This document shows positions 17,487 through 29,259 of a stretch of DNA of 64,000 bases, one piece after another. The notes under the pieces are model-generated. The model saw only the letters and a program-made list of their open reading frames with translations. It did no database searches and was not told the origin of the DNA. The first letter of the stretch is position 1. Every line of letters begins with the position of its first letter. The position numbers and the translations under genes were made by a program. Source of the DNA: Burkholderiales bacterium (GTDB lineage Bacteria; Pseudomonadota; Gammaproteobacteria; Burkholderiales; Burkholderiaceae_C); the NCBI GenBank assembly GCA_030604135.1, contig JAUVWL010000009.1:62001-126000 (forward strand). Reading direction: 5' to 3'.

Positions 17487-17650
17487 GTGCCGGTGTCAAA
17501 CAGAATTCGCGAACGCCCAGTCCGAAAGCCGCATTCAGGGTTGATCCTTACCGGGTCACCACTTGAAATCATGCCGGGTTTTGGTGCGCGACTCGACCGC
17601 TGCCCGCCCCCGCCCCGGGGGAGAACTCCAGAAGAATCGAAAGAGGAACC

Positions 17651-20524
<2,874 letters not shown>

Positions 20525-20551
20525 GCCATCGCTCTGACGCGTGGTTCATGT

Positions 20552-20588
20552 GTGTTGTGGTGTCGCATTCGATGCGGCATCACAACAC
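20552..20588 (+). promoter_or_regulatory. Large hairpin in the nrdA-nrdB gap
   Basis: Arms of 17 bases (20552-20568 and 20572-20588) around a TCG loop pair at 15 of 17 positions in DNA; both exceptions can form G-U or A-C type contacts in RNA. There is no T-tract, so it is not a clear intrinsic terminator. It lies upstream of a candidate nrdB promoter and could tune R1:R2 ratio by mRNA processing or stability. Confidence 0.55.
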
Positions 20589-20615
20589 AATCACATGGCC
20601 TCGTGCATGAGTCCT

Positions 20616-20643
20616 TTGCTTTTCATGCCGACACTTCGATAAT
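20616..20643 (+). promoter_or_regulatory. Candidate internal sigma70 promoter for nrdB
   Basis: TTGCTT (20616-20621), a 16-bp spacer, and GATAAT (20638-20643), 20 bp before the nrdB ATG. The -10 is 5/6 to consensus and the -35 is weaker. No NrdR box overlaps it, so it could give basal R2 synthesis. Confidence 0.4.
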
Positions 20644-20663
20644 CCGATGAATTGGACATCACT

Positions 20664-21809
20664 ATGTTGACCTGGGACGAACCCGTCACTCCTTCGTTGA
20701 AGCCTCACACCTCTTCTCAGCCGGCCCCTGTGCCGGCGGCGTCAGGCTCACTGTCCAGCTCCTCTGCCTCCTCCGCCAGCACCGCCCAGGGGCGTCGCGT
20801 CAATGTGGCCGACAAGCGCATCATCAACGGCCAGACCGACGTCAATCAACTGGTGCCGTTCAAGTACAAGTGGGCCTGGGAAAAGTACCTCGCCACCTGT
20901 GCCAACCACTGGATGCCGCAGGAAGTGAACATGAGCCGCGACATCGCGCTCTGGAAAGACCCCAACGGCCTGACCGAAGACGAGCGACGCATCGTCAAGC
21001 GCAACCTCGGTTTCTTCGTCACCGCCGACTCGCTGGCCGCCAACAACATCACACTGGGCACCTACCGCCACATCACTGCGCCCGAGTGCCGCCAGTTCCT
21101 GCTGCGCCAGGCGTTCGAGGAAGCCATTCACACCCACGCCTACCAGTACATCGTGGAGTCGCTGGGCCTGGACGAAGGCGAGATCTTCAATGCCTACCAC
21201 GAGGTGAAGTCCATCCGCGACAAGGACGAGTTCCTGATCCCGTTCATCGACGCGATCATGGATCCCAACTTCAAGACCGGCACACCGGAGGCCGACCAGA
21301 CGCTGCTGAAGTCGCTGATCGTGTTTGCCTGCCTCATGGAGGGCCTGTTCTTCTACGTCGGCTTCACACAGATCCTCGCATTGGGCCGCCAGAACAAGAT
21401 GACCGGCGCTGCCGAGCAGTACCAGTACATCCTGCGCGACGAGTCCATGCACTGCAATTTCGGTATCGACCTGATCAACGCGATCAAGCTCGAGAACCCC
21501 ATGCTCTGGACATCCGAATTCAAGGCCGAGATCAAGGCCCTGTTCATCGAGGCGGTCGAACTCGAGTACCGCTACGCCGAAGACACCATGCCGCGTGGCG
21601 TGCTGGGGCTCAATGCGTCGATGTTCAAAGGCTACCTGCGCTACATCGCCAACCGCCGCGCGACCCAGATTGGTCTGGATCCGCTGTTCCCCAACGAAGA
21701 AAACCCGTTCCCCTGGATGAGCGAGATGATCGACCTCAAGAAAGAGCGCAACTTCTTCGAAACCCGGGTCATCGAGTACCAGTCCGGCGGCGCGCTGTCC
21801 TGGGACTGA
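20664..21809 (+). CDS. nrdB: Class Ia ribonucleoside-diphosphate reductase, beta subunit
   Basis: Ferritin-like radical-generating subunit that partners NrdA. The first ~30 residues are a low-complexity Pro/Ser stretch. The fold then follows with iron-ligand helices ([36 protein letters not shown]) and the radical-site region [12 protein letters not shown]. The usual C-terminal tail that docks on NrdA is present ([14 protein letters not shown]). The length is 381 from the ATG at 20664; an upstream TTG at 20652 is less likely. The 139-bp gap to nrdA carries a hairpin and a candidate internal promoter. Confidence 0.96.
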   Translation: MLTWDEPVTPSLKPHTSSQPAPVPAASGSLSSSSASSASTAQGRRVNVADKRIINGQTDVNQLVPFKYKWAWEKYLATCANHWMPQEVNMSRDIALWKDPNGLTEDERRIVKRNLGFFVTADSLAANNITLGTYRHITAPECRQFLLRQAFEEAIHTHAYQYIVESLGLDEGEIFNAYHEVKSIRDKDEFLIPFIDAIMDPNFKTGTPEADQTLLKSLIVFACLMEGLFFYVGFTQILALGRQNKMTGAAEQYQYILRDESMHCNFGIDLINAIKLENPMLWTSEFKAEIKALFIEAVELEYRYAEDTMPRGVLGLNASMFKGYLRYIANRRATQIGLDPLFPNEENPFPWMSEMIDLKKERNFFETRVIEYQSGGALSWD

Positions 21810-21863
21810 TCCTCTGCCTCGGGGCTGGCCACACCTTCCTGCACCATGCGTTCCCACACCAAG

Positions 21864-21903
21864 ACCCTGTATCCGGCGCTTCGGCATCCGGCACAGGGTT
21901 TTG
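21864..21903 (+). terminator. Probable terminator after nrdB
   Basis: Outer arms ACCCTGT / ACAGGGT (21864-21870 and 21893-21899) enclose an inner CCGG/CCGG pairing and are followed by TTTTG. The stem is interrupted, so termination may be partial. Confidence 0.5.
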
Positions 21904-22024
21904 TCACAGCGTTCAACCTCCTGCGGTCAACGGTGGATGCATCCGCCCGACCACAGGGGGCTGAATCACTTCCTCGGCTGAGTCCGGGCGAAGTGCTCTT
22001 TGCAACTTGATCAAGGAGAAAACA

Positions 22025-22537
22025 ATGGCAACTGCGAAAAAAGCCCCGGCCAAGAAGGCCGCTCCGGCGAAGAAGGCCGCCCCGGCGAAGAAGGCCGCCC
22101 CGGCGAAGAAAGCCGCTCCGGCGAAGAAGGCCGCTCCGGCGAAGAAAGCCGCTCCGGCGAAGAAAGCCGCTCCGGCGAAGAAAGCCGCTCCGGCCAAGAA
22201 AGCCGCTCCGGCCAAGAAAGCCGCTCCGGCGAAGAAAGCCGCTCCGGCCAAGAAAGCCGCTCCGGCGAAGAAAGCCGCTCCGGCGAAGAAAGCCGCCCCG
22301 GCGAAGAAAGCCGCCCCGGCGAAGAAAGCCGCTCCGGCGAAGAAGGCTGCTCCGGCGAAGAAAGCCGCTCCGGCGAAGAAAGCGGCTCCTGCCAAAAAGG
22401 CCGCTCCGGCGAAGAAGGCAGCCCCCGCAAAAAAAGCTAAGCCGGCCTCGAAGCCGGCAGCCCCTGCGGCCCCTGCAGCACAGACCAAGTTGAACCCACA
22501 GGCAGCCTGGCCGTTCCCCACGTCCAGCAAGCCCTGA
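22025..22537 (+). CDS. Histone H1-like (HC2/AlgP-type) Ala-Lys-Pro repeat protein
   Basis: 170-residue basic nucleoid-binding protein. After MATAKK it consists of 22 consecutive copies of APAKKA (residues 7-138), then a short Pro/Ala tail ending WPFPTSSKP. This is the architecture of bacterial H1-like proteins, which bind DNA without sequence specificity through an extended lysine-rich chain. The ATG at 22025 is chosen because AAGGAG lies 6-7 bases upstream; the in-frame codon at 22007 lies before that site. A strong terminator follows. Copy number in such tracts is unstable, so length probably varies between strains. Confidence 0.9.
   Translation: MATAKKAPAKKAAPAKKAAPAKKAAPAKKAAPAKKAAPAKKAAPAKKAAPAKKAAPAKKAAPAKKAAPAKKAAPAKKAAPAKKAAPAKKAAPAKKAAPAKKAAPAKKAAPAKKAAPAKKAAPAKKAAPAKKAAPAKKAKPASKPAAPAAPAAQTKLNPQAAWPFPTSSKP
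22043..22438 (+). repeat. 22 tandem copies of an 18-bp coding repeat
   Basis: Each unit encodes APAKKA; the commonest form is GCTCCGGCGAAGAAAGCC. Units differ only at synonymous sites (GCC/GCT, GCG/GCC, AAG/AAA). The first and last units are the most diverged, as expected for unequal exchange in the middle of the array. Confidence 0.95.
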
Positions 22538-22560
22538 GTTCAGACCGGTTTCGGCTGACG

Positions 22561-22590
22561 AGCCCGACGCTTGCGCGTCGGGCTTTTTTT
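22561..22590. terminator. Strong intrinsic terminator shared by convergent genes
   Basis: A perfect 10-bp stem AGCCCGACGC / GCGTCGGGCT around TTGC, followed by eight T on the plus strand. It ends the H1-like gene and sits 10 bp from the end of the convergent kinase gene; on the minus strand the T-tract is poor, so it mainly serves the plus strand. Confidence 0.92.
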
Positions 22591-22599
22591 ATGCCCGCA

Positions 22600-23487
22600 T
22601 CACGCGGTGAAACGGTAGTTCTGCCCACCGCGACTGGCGATTTTGGCGGCCCCGATGCGGTTGCCCAACTCGGCACCACGGCGCAGCGTCCAGCCTTGTG
22701 AGAGTCCGTGCAGCAGGGCTGCCCTGAATGCATCTCCACAACCCGTGGGATCCACCACCTCGCTGGCCTGTATACCCGCCAAGCGCACCCGCTGCCCCTC
22801 TTCCCAGACGTCACAGCCCTGCTCACCCAGTGTCACCACCAGACCGCGCACACGGTTGGCTATCTCGTCCAGCGAGAAACCGGTTCGGTCGCAGAGCATC
22901 TGACCTTCATAGTCGTTCACTGTGACCCAGCTGGCCAACTCAATGAACTGGCGCAGCTCTTCTCCGTTGAACATGGGCAAACCCTGGCCCGGGTCGAATA
23001 CAAAGGGAATCCCGGCCTCATGCAACTGCCGTGCGTGGGAGAGCATGGCGTCACGCCCGTCGGGCGAAATGATGGCCAATGTGATGTCCTGGCGCGACGG
23101 CACCGGGTTCTCATGCGCCTGTGACATGGCACCCGGGTGAAAGGCCGTGATCTGGTTGTTGTCGCGATCGGTCATGATCATCGCCTGTGCGGTGTAGCTC
23201 TGAGTGGTGGTGCCGACGTGCGTGGTGTCCACCCCCAAGGCCTGCAGGCGCTCCAGGTAATCCTGTGCATCGCCGCCCACCATGGCCAGGGGCGCCACCG
23301 GCGATCCGAGCTGACGCAAGCCATAGGCGATATTCCCGGCACACCCGCCAAACTCGCGCCGAAGGCCCGGAACCAGAAAAGACACATTGAGGATGTGCAA
23401 CTGGCTGGGCAATATCTGTTCGGCAAAACGCCCTTCAAACCCCATGATGGTGTCAAAGGCCAGTGAGCCACAAACCAGAATTGTCAT
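22600..23487 (-). CDS. PfkB-family carbohydrate/nucleoside kinase
   Basis: 295-residue ribokinase-superfamily enzyme. The N-terminus MTILVCGSLAFDTIM leads into the substrate domain with the glycine motif GGCAGNIAYGLRQLG. The C-terminal signature DPTGCGDAFRAALLHG contains the catalytic Asp and anion hole (GCGD in place of the usual GAGD). Family members of this shape in proteobacteria are often annotated adenosine kinase; the substrate cannot be fixed from sequence. The start at 23487 is 14 bp after the stop of the DUF3426 gene, so it is last in the accB-accC-prmA transcript. Confidence 0.85.
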   Translation of the reverse strand: MTILVCGSLAFDTIMGFEGRFAEQILPSQLHILNVSFLVPGLRREFGGCAGNIAYGLRQLGSPVAPLAMVGGDAQDYLERLQALGVDTTHVGTTTQSYTAQAMIMTDRDNNQITAFHPGAMSQAHENPVPSRQDITLAIISPDGRDAMLSHARQLHEAGIPFVFDPGQGLPMFNGEELRQFIELASWVTVNDYEGQMLCDRTGFSLDEIANRVRGLVVTLGEQGCDVWEEGQRVRLAGIQASEVVDPTGCGDAFRAALLHGLSQGWTLRRGAELGNRIGAAKIASRGGQNYRFTA

Positions 23488-23501
23488 GTCGTTCTTTCGC
23501 T

Positions 23502-24827
23502 TCAAGGATAAAAGACCAGTGCCCGGTAGCCAGCCATCGGCACCGATTCGCCGAGATCGATGGCCAGTTGCAGCTGCACGGACAAGGAGCCGCGTGCCGG
23601 CACGACGACCGGTTGCCCGGGCCATTCGGAAGGCAGAAACACCCGGCGAGCCACCGTCTGGTCGCGGGTATCGGTGAGGGTAAGCTCCAACGCCGGGACC
23701 GCCAGTGGCAAGTCGGAGCGATTCTTCAGGACGAGATCGAAGGCATAGGCAGTGCCCACCCGCCGAATCAGTTGCGCACTTTCGATGACGATGTCATCGA
23801 TGCGGCGCACCGGACCGATCTCACAGGCGGGCGGATGACACACCCAGCGCACGACCGACTCCAGTTGCGGCTGCCACGCCACAACGCGGGCGCGCTCGTG
23901 GTACATCCACTGGGCCAGCAGCGCACCGCCCAGGCACAGGGCCAGCAGCGACAAGGCGGCACGCACCGAAGGCCTTCGCCAAAAGGCCTTGCGGCGCGCC
24001 TGCTGCACGAACTGGGGCACTGCATCGGGTACCTCGGCTTCAGGCAAGATCGACTCGAGGGAGGGAGGGGGAGCGTCCCGATCCGGCACCTGGGGTGGCA
24101 CGGGAGGCGCCAGGGGCGGTTCGGCGTGCAGTGGCAGACCGATCGGGAGATCCACCGCAGCCGCTGTGGGTGGGTCGGCGCTCGAGGTCGAAGAGGCAAA
24201 CTGCAACAACTCGGCGTGAAAGTCTTCAGTCACACCCCGTCGGACACGGGTTGGCGCCGGGCCTCCGGCGGGCTTGTCTGCGCTGGGCTCCGGACCCAGC
24301 ACATCGCCATGGGGAACAGGCCGCACTGCCTGGGCGACGGGAGCCGTTGGCGAGTACAAGGCGCGCGTCAATGCATCGGAGACACGTTCAGGCAGGCGTG
24401 CGGCACTGGCTGTCATACCATCCGACTCGGCCAAAGGTGAGAAGCCGGACAAGACCTCTCCCGGCGCATCGTCGTCAAAAGGCCAGGGCAAACCGGACGA
24501 AACAGTGCTGGGAGCACCGACCTGCGCTGCAACCTCTACCGGCAATGACTCAGAGGCTGCGTCGGGCACCCGAACCGATTGGCCGCCGCCCAATGAGCCA
24601 TTGGGCGGCCGGACCTGCTCACGGGCTGACACCTGCGTCGGGGTGGCCTGTTGTTCTGCCTCTGCCACCGGTGCCGGCTCGTCATCGGTCCAGCCGTCCA
24701 GATAGAGGGTCGCATCGAACACGTCCGCACAATGTCCGCACCGTACCCAGCCGTCCGAAATTTTCAGCTGATCGGGAACGACCTTGAACATCGTTCCACA
24801 AGCCGGACAGCGGGTGGTGTAACTCAT
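23502..24827 (-). CDS. DUF3426 zinc-ribbon membrane protein
   Basis: 441 residues. The N-terminal MJ0042-type zinc ribbon has two CxxC pairs (TTRCPACGTMFKV and WVRCGHCADVF). A long low-complexity Pro/Ala/Glu linker of about 200 residues follows, then one membrane span (LSLLALCLGGALLAQWMY) and a C-terminal DUF3426 domain predicted to be extracytoplasmic (VWLP-type beta segments, VVPARGSLSVQLQLAI). Function is unknown. Position directly after prmA is conserved in Burkholderiales as I know them. Confidence 0.85.
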   Translation of the reverse strand: MSYTTRCPACGTMFKVVPDQLKISDGWVRCGHCADVFDATLYLDGWTDDEPAPVAEAEQQATPTQVSAREQVRPPNGSLGGGQSVRVPDAASESLPVEVAAQVGAPSTVSSGLPWPFDDDAPGEVLSGFSPLAESDGMTASAARLPERVSDALTRALYSPTAPVAQAVRPVPHGDVLGPEPSADKPAGGPAPTRVRRGVTEDFHAELLQFASSTSSADPPTAAAVDLPIGLPLHAEPPLAPPVPPQVPDRDAPPPSLESILPEAEVPDAVPQFVQQARRKAFWRRPSVRAALSLLALCLGGALLAQWMYHERARVVAWQPQLESVVRWVCHPPACEIGPVRRIDDIVIESAQLIRRVGTAYAFDLVLKNRSDLPLAVPALELTLTDTRDQTVARRVFLPSEWPGQPVVVPARGSLSVQLQLAIDLGESVPMAGYRALVFYP

Positions 24828-24898
24828 GCACGAATTATTGCAGCAGCCAGAGACCGCGCCAGACCGGATCGGTCTCGGTTGCGAGATCGGGCCGGGGG

Positions 24899-25789
24899 TC
24901 AGCCGCGCCTGGCGGTCATGAGCACCCAACCATCCTGCTCGTCATGAACATCGAGCGCCAGCCAGGGCGCATAGGCTTCGCGCAGCTCGTCAGACTGCCG
25001 CGCCAGAATACCGGCCAACACCAGGTTCCCTGAGGATCCGACATGCTGGCACAACAGCGGCGCCAGCACCTTCAGGGGCGTGGCCAGGATGTTGGCCAGC
25101 ACCAGATCAAACCGACCCGATGCCTGGTCGGGCAAGCCGGCCAGCAGTTCGACGCGATTGGCTTGCGCGTTGACACGGGTGGCCTCCACAGCAGCCGGGT
25201 CGATGTCGACGGCCACAATTTCCCGTGCGCCGAAGCGCCCCGCCCCGATGGCCAGAATGCCCGAGCCACAACCGTAGTCGAGCACCCGGGCACCTGCTGG
25301 CGGGTGGCTGGCAATCCAGCGCAGACACATGTGCGTTGTCGGATGGGTTCCGGTGCCAAAAGCCAGCCCCGGGTCCAGACGGATGATTTCGCTCGCTTGC
25401 GCGGGTGGCTCATGCCAGGAAGGCACGATCCAGAAACTGGGTGTGACCTCGACAGGGGCAAACTGAGACTGGGTCAGACGAACCCAGTCCTGTTCGGCCA
25501 CCGCCTGCACACCAATCACACTGCAGCCCTTGAAAAAGTCCTGCAAGGCCAGCAGGCGGGCGGCCTCCCGCGCGGCGGACTCGTCAGGAAACAGGGCCAC
25601 CACGCGGGAGCGTTGCCAGCCTTCTCGCGGCGGCGGCATGCCTGGCTCGCCAAACAGCGCCGACTCGGCCGGCGTCATGGCATCGGCGTCTTCGACCGAC
25701 ACACTCAATGCCTCCAATGCGTCCAGCGCATCACCCAGGGGCTCGACCGCCGGCTCCGGCGCCAGCATCACCAGTTCATGCATTGCCAT
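24899..25789 (-). CDS. prmA: Ribosomal protein L11 methyltransferase
   Basis: SAM-dependent enzyme that trimethylates L11. The N-terminal substrate-recognition domain is followed by the Rossmann methyltransferase domain. Motif I is VLDYGCGSGILAIGA, the acidic ribose-binding segment is VDIDPAAVEATRVNA, and motif IV is NILATPLKVLAP. The GLAFGTGTHPTT loop is diagnostic of PrmA. The length of 296 is normal. It lies 24 bp downstream of accC. Confidence 0.96.
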   Translation of the reverse strand: MAMHELVMLAPEPAVEPLGDALDALEALSVSVEDADAMTPAESALFGEPGMPPPREGWQRSRVVALFPDESAAREAARLLALQDFFKGCSVIGVQAVAEQDWVRLTQSQFAPVEVTPSFWIVPSWHEPPAQASEIIRLDPGLAFGTGTHPTTHMCLRWIASHPPAGARVLDYGCGSGILAIGAGRFGAREIVAVDIDPAAVEATRVNAQANRVELLAGLPDQASGRFDLVLANILATPLKVLAPLLCQHVGSSGNLVLAGILARQSDELREAYAPWLALDVHDEQDGWVLMTARRG

Positions 25790-25813
25790 CGCGCCCGTGC
25801 CGGTGTGAAGCGT

Positions 25814-27163
25814 TCAGCGAACGTGGTTGGCCAGCCACTCTTCGAGGTAGTGGATGTTGGTGCCGCCGGCCATGAAGCTGGCATCGACCATGAGCTCCCG
25901 GTGCAGCGGGATGTTGGTCTTGATGCCCTCGACCACCGTTTCCGCAAGCGCCGTGCGCATGCGCGCCAGGGCCTGCTCGCGCGTGTCGCCGTGCACGATG
26001 ACCTTGCCAATCATCGAGTCGTAGTTGGGTGGAACGAAATAGTTGGTGTAGACGTGGGAATCTACCCGAACCCCGGGCCCGCCCGGAGCATGCCAGGTGG
26101 TGATGCGACCCGGCGAGGGCGTGAACTTGTAGGGGTCTTCGGCGTTGACGCGGCACTCGATGGCATGGCCGCGCAACTGGATCTGACGCTGGGTGAAAGG
26201 CAGCTTCTCGCCAGCGGCGACCGCAATCTGGGTGCGCACGATATCGATGCCGGTGATCAGCTCGGTGACCGGGTGCTCCACCTGCACCCGTGTGTTCATC
26301 TCGATGAAATAGAACTCGCCGTTTTCATACAAGAACTCGAAGGTACCGGCACCCCGGTAACCGATTTTCTTGCAGGCGGCGGCACATCGGTCGCCAATCT
26401 TCTCGATCAGGCGACGTGCAATGCCGGGCGCCGGCGCCTCTTCGATCACCTTCTGGTGGCGCCGCTGCATGGAGCAGTCGCGCTCGCCCAGGTAGACCGC
26501 ATTGCGGTGTGTGTCGGCCAGAACCTGGATCTCGATGTGTCGGGGGTTCTGGAGAAACTTCTCCATGTAGACCTCCGGGTTGCCGAAGGCTGCACCCGCT
26601 TCCGCCTTGGTGGTCTGCACCGCGTGGATCAGCGCCGCCTCGGTGTGAACCACGCGCATGCCCCGTCCACCACCACCGCCTGCGGCCTTGATGATGACCG
26701 GATAACCGACGCTCTTGGCGATGCGCTTGATCTGTGCCGGATCGTCGGGCAGGGCGCCGTCCGAGCCAGGCACACAGGGCACGCCGGCCCGGATCATGGC
26801 CTGTTTGGCCGAAACCTTGTCGCCCATCAGGCGGATCGACTCAGGAGTGGGTCCGATGAAGGTGAAGCCACTTTTCTCGACGCGCTCGGCGAAATCGGCG
26901 TTCTCGGACAGGAAACCGTATCCGGGATGGATGGCTTCGGCATCGGTCACCTCGGCGGCCGAGATGATGGCCGGCATATTGAGGTAGCTCTGGCCACTGG
27001 GCGCGGGGCCGATGCACACTGCTTCGTCGGCCAGCCGAACGTACTTGGCGTCGCGATCGGCTTCCGAGTACACCATCACGGCCTTGATGCCCATCTCACG
27101 GCAGGCGCGCTGCACACGCAGGGCGATTTCTCCGCGGTTTGCAATCAGGATCTTCTTGAACAT
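25814..27163 (-). CDS. accC: Biotin carboxylase subunit of acetyl-CoA carboxylase
   Basis: ATP-grasp enzyme that carboxylates the biotin on AccB, the first step of fatty-acid synthesis. Motifs: [16 protein letters not shown], the Gly-rich ATP lid [32 protein letters not shown], and the catalytic [14 protein letters not shown]. The length of 449 matches the family. It follows accB after 147 bp, which contains no terminator I can see. The alpha/beta carboxyltransferase genes are elsewhere. Confidence 0.98.
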   Translation of the reverse strand: MFKKILIANRGEIALRVQRACREMGIKAVMVYSEADRDAKYVRLADEAVCIGPAPSGQSYLNMPAIISAAEVTDAEAIHPGYGFLSENADFAERVEKSGFTFIGPTPESIRLMGDKVSAKQAMIRAGVPCVPGSDGALPDDPAQIKRIAKSVGYPVIIKAAGGGGGRGMRVVHTEAALIHAVQTTKAEAGAAFGNPEVYMEKFLQNPRHIEIQVLADTHRNAVYLGERDCSMQRRHQKVIEEAPAPGIARRLIEKIGDRCAAACKKIGYRGAGTFEFLYENGEFYFIEMNTRVQVEHPVTELITGIDIVRTQIAVAAGEKLPFTQRQIQLRGHAIECRVNAEDPYKFTPSPGRITTWHAPGGPGVRVDSHVYTNYFVPPNYDSMIGKVIVHGDTREQALARMRTALAETVVEGIKTNIPLHRELMVDASFMAGGTNIHYLEEWLANHVR

Positions 27164-27310
27164 GGCGATTCCGGTTCGGGCGCCCGGGTCAGACCGGCCC
27201 CGACGTGAGGGTATGGATGGGATTGGACGCCTGCAAGCGCGCCACCCGCACAGGGTTCCCGCAAGCGCCTGGAGCGCCCGGGACGAATGGCTGGGTCTGC
27301 CGTGCTGGAC

Positions 27311-27790
27311 TCACTCGATCACAAACAGCGGCTGTCCGTACTCGACCGCCTGACCATTCTCGACCAGGATCTGGGTCACGGTGCCGGACTTGTCGGCCTC
27401 GATCTCGTTGAGGATCTTCATGGCCTCGACGATGCAGATGGTCTCGCCTTCCTTGATCGTGTCACCGATCTCGACAAAGGCCTTGGCGCCCGGGCTGGAG
27501 GCCCGGTAGAACGTGCCCACCATGGGGGACTTCACGGTGTGGCCCACAGCAGCTTCGGGCACCACTGCGGCGGGACTGGCGGGTGCCGAAGCCACCTCCA
27601 CCACAGGCACCGACACCACCGGGGCAGCCTGCGCCGGTGCGGGCGCCATGGCGTAGGTCACCGGAGCTGCGGAGCCCATGGGCATGCTCTTGACGATGCG
27701 CACCTTGCCTTCGGCTTCGGTGATTTCCAGCTCGGACACGTTCGACTCGGACACGAGGTCGATCAGTGTTTTCAGTTTTCTCAAATCCAT
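27311..27790 (-). CDS. accB: Biotin carboxyl carrier protein of acetyl-CoA carboxylase
   Basis: 159 residues: a helical N-terminus ([17 protein letters not shown]), a Pro/Ala/Val-rich flexible linker (about 45-80) and a biotinyl domain. The biotinylated lysine is Lys125 in [12 protein letters not shown]; the canonical motif is EAMKM, so Met is replaced by Ile. The thumb loop region [12 protein letters not shown] precedes it. First gene of the accB-accC-prmA run; its promoter must lie in 27791-27996. Confidence 0.97.
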   Translation of the reverse strand: MDLRKLKTLIDLVSESNVSELEITEAEGKVRIVKSMPMGSAAPVTYAMAPAPAQAAPVVSVPVVEVASAPASPAAVVPEAAVGHTVKSPMVGTFYRASSPGAKAFVEIGDTIKEGETICIVEAMKILNEIEADKSGTVTQILVENGQAVEYGQPLFVIE

Positions 27791-27996
27791 GCGATCTCCA
27801 ACGAAAATCGGTCAAGTTGGCGCAACTTCGTCGAAATTCTTCTGAACCTTCCCTCGCCAACCCCAAAAGGGTCACGAAGTGTACACGAAGCCAGGGCCAG
27901 GTGGATCCCTCTGCGTGACCGGGCGTCGGATGGCCCGGCCCCTGGCATGAATGAAATTGGTGAACGATGCTGGCATTTGACACGCAGATGCGGCCA

Positions 27997-28560
27997 TCAA
28001 CCCAATGAGGCCCACTGACTCAGGTCGGATTCGCTGACTTTGCCGATCTTTCGGTGAAGCACCATGCCATCACGCCCGAACACCACGGTGAATGGCAAGC
28101 CGCCGCTGACATTGCCCAGGGTCTTGCTCAACTCGGTGCCTGCCAGGCCTGCCATGCCCACCGGGAAGCGCAAAGGCAAGCGCTGGGTGAACTCGCGCAC
28201 AGCCGACGGGCGGTCCACCGCCAGGCCGAATACCTGCCAGCCCCGAGGCTCGTGCTCGGCATGAAAGGCATTGAGCATGGGCAGCTCTTCGACACAGGGA
28301 GGGCACCAGGTGGCCCAGAAGTTCACCAGCAACGGGCGCCCGCGCCAGTCGGCCACGGTCAGCTCGTGCCCTTCCGGGTCCGGGAATCGGCCCTCCCAGA
28401 AAGCGGCTTCCGCACCAGACAACAGCGGACCCGGGCTGTAGCGCCACCAGGCCAGCCCTGCGCCGGCAGCCGCCGCGGCCAGAGCCACGCCAGCGGTCCA
28501 GAAACGGCGACGCCCCACGCCTTCAATGCGGGAGTCGCTGGAATGAATGTGTGTACTCAC
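27997..28560 (-). CDS. TlpA/ResA-like membrane-anchored thioredoxin
   Basis: 187 residues. One N-terminal span after an arginine-rich start (GRRRFWTAGVALAAAAAGAG), then a periplasmic thioredoxin fold with active site WCPPC (LVNFWATWCPPCVEELPML) and the cis-Pro loop GGLPFTVVFGRDG. It probably reduces periplasmic disulfides, possibly of apocytochromes. Its ATG overlaps the stop of the upstream gene (ATGA), implying coupled translation. Confidence 0.9.
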   Translation of the reverse strand: MSTHIHSSDSRIEGVGRRRFWTAGVALAAAAAGAGLAWWRYSPGPLLSGAEAAFWEGRFPDPEGHELTVADWRGRPLLVNFWATWCPPCVEELPMLNAFHAEHEPRGWQVFGLAVDRPSAVREFTQRLPLRFPVGMAGLAGTELSKTLGNVSGGLPFTVVFGRDGMVLHRKIGKVSESDLSQWASLG

Positions 28561-29183
28561 TTCTGTATTTCGATGGAGTTATCTTGAAACTGATCCAGCA
28601 GACCGCGCAAGGCTGCCGCATCCCCCCGGGGCCTTCGACCCTGGGCATCGGGCTTGAGTGCGCCACGCAAGTCATCCAGATCGTGCAACACCAGGTGCAG
28701 CATGACCCAGTCCTGCAACGCCTCGCACCGCACCCGCAAGGTCAGGGATTCCATCACCTCACCCCGCACACCCGTTGCCTGGCCAGCCTGGTAGGCCATA
28801 CCGCGGTCCAGCAGCGTCCATTCGGCGCTTTTCGGGTCGTCACAGAACAGGTGCAGCAGGATGTCGCTGTGGGCCGTGGCAGTGCCATGCCAGACAGCGC
28901 CCGCCAGATGCGGCCGAAACGCCTGCAGGCGCTCCATCCACAGCAGGGCCACCTCGCGCAGCGCCCGCAGGGCCTGTGCCTGTTCCTCGGGGCAAAACAC
29001 CGCGATGTGCTCACGGATCGCCGCCTCCAGCTGGGCGTTGTCAGGCAGTTGAATCCGGCCAGACAGCCCCAGCTGGCGCAGCGCCTGCCGTTTGGCCGAG
29101 GCATAGTCCAGCCCCTCGTCCACCACGAGCCGGGCGGCCACGGCCGCGATGTCGGCGCTGGGTTGAAGGGGGCCGGTGTGCAT
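28557..29183 (-). CDS. Conserved hypothetical protein
   Basis: 208 residues from an ATG at 29183, mostly predicted alpha-helical, no membrane span or signal. The segment GTATAHSDILLHLFCDD is weakly reminiscent of the GS...SDID motif of nucleotidyltransferase-fold proteins, but the spacing is not convincing and I make no functional call. It overlaps the TlpA-like gene start by four bases and is divergent from mpl (76 bp between starts). Cytoplasmic location is inferred. Confidence 0.65.
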   Translation of the reverse strand: MHTGPLQPSADIAAVAARLVVDEGLDYASAKRQALRQLGLSGRIQLPDNAQLEAAIREHIAVFCPEEQAQALRALREVALLWMERLQAFRPHLAGAVWHGTATAHSDILLHLFCDDPKSAEWTLLDRGMAYQAGQATGVRGEVMESLTLRVRCEALQDWVMLHLVLHDLDDLRGALKPDAQGRRPRGDAAALRGLLDQFQDNSIEIQK

Positions 29184-29259
29184 GGGTCCATTGTGCCGCG
29201 ACAAAGCCCCCGAGGGGTACTGCGGCGCGCAAGACCCGGCGGGCTCCTAGAATCCCGGC

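Larger units (their letters stand above)
17221..17650 (+). other. 430-bp gene-free region between ampD and nrdA
   Basis: The longest non-coding stretch in the window. It holds a 9-bp GC hairpin (17226-17249, no T-tract), a second hairpin with arms ATCGGCC/GGCCGAT (17280-17302), and then the nrdA control region: two NrdR boxes, a sigma70 promoter and a leader of about 160 nt. An open frame across 17034-17414 on the plus strand overlaps ampD and shows no recognisable protein, so I do not call it. Confidence 0.7.

Noticed and set aside
22043-22438. Regular repeats considered as a CRISPR array
   Set aside because: Units are contiguous without spacers and encode a uniform hexapeptide in frame.
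21913-22530. 205-residue minus-strand frame made of GAAFFA repeats
   Set aside because: It is the antisense shadow of the 18-bp repeat in the H1-like gene, with no start signal or terminator of its own.
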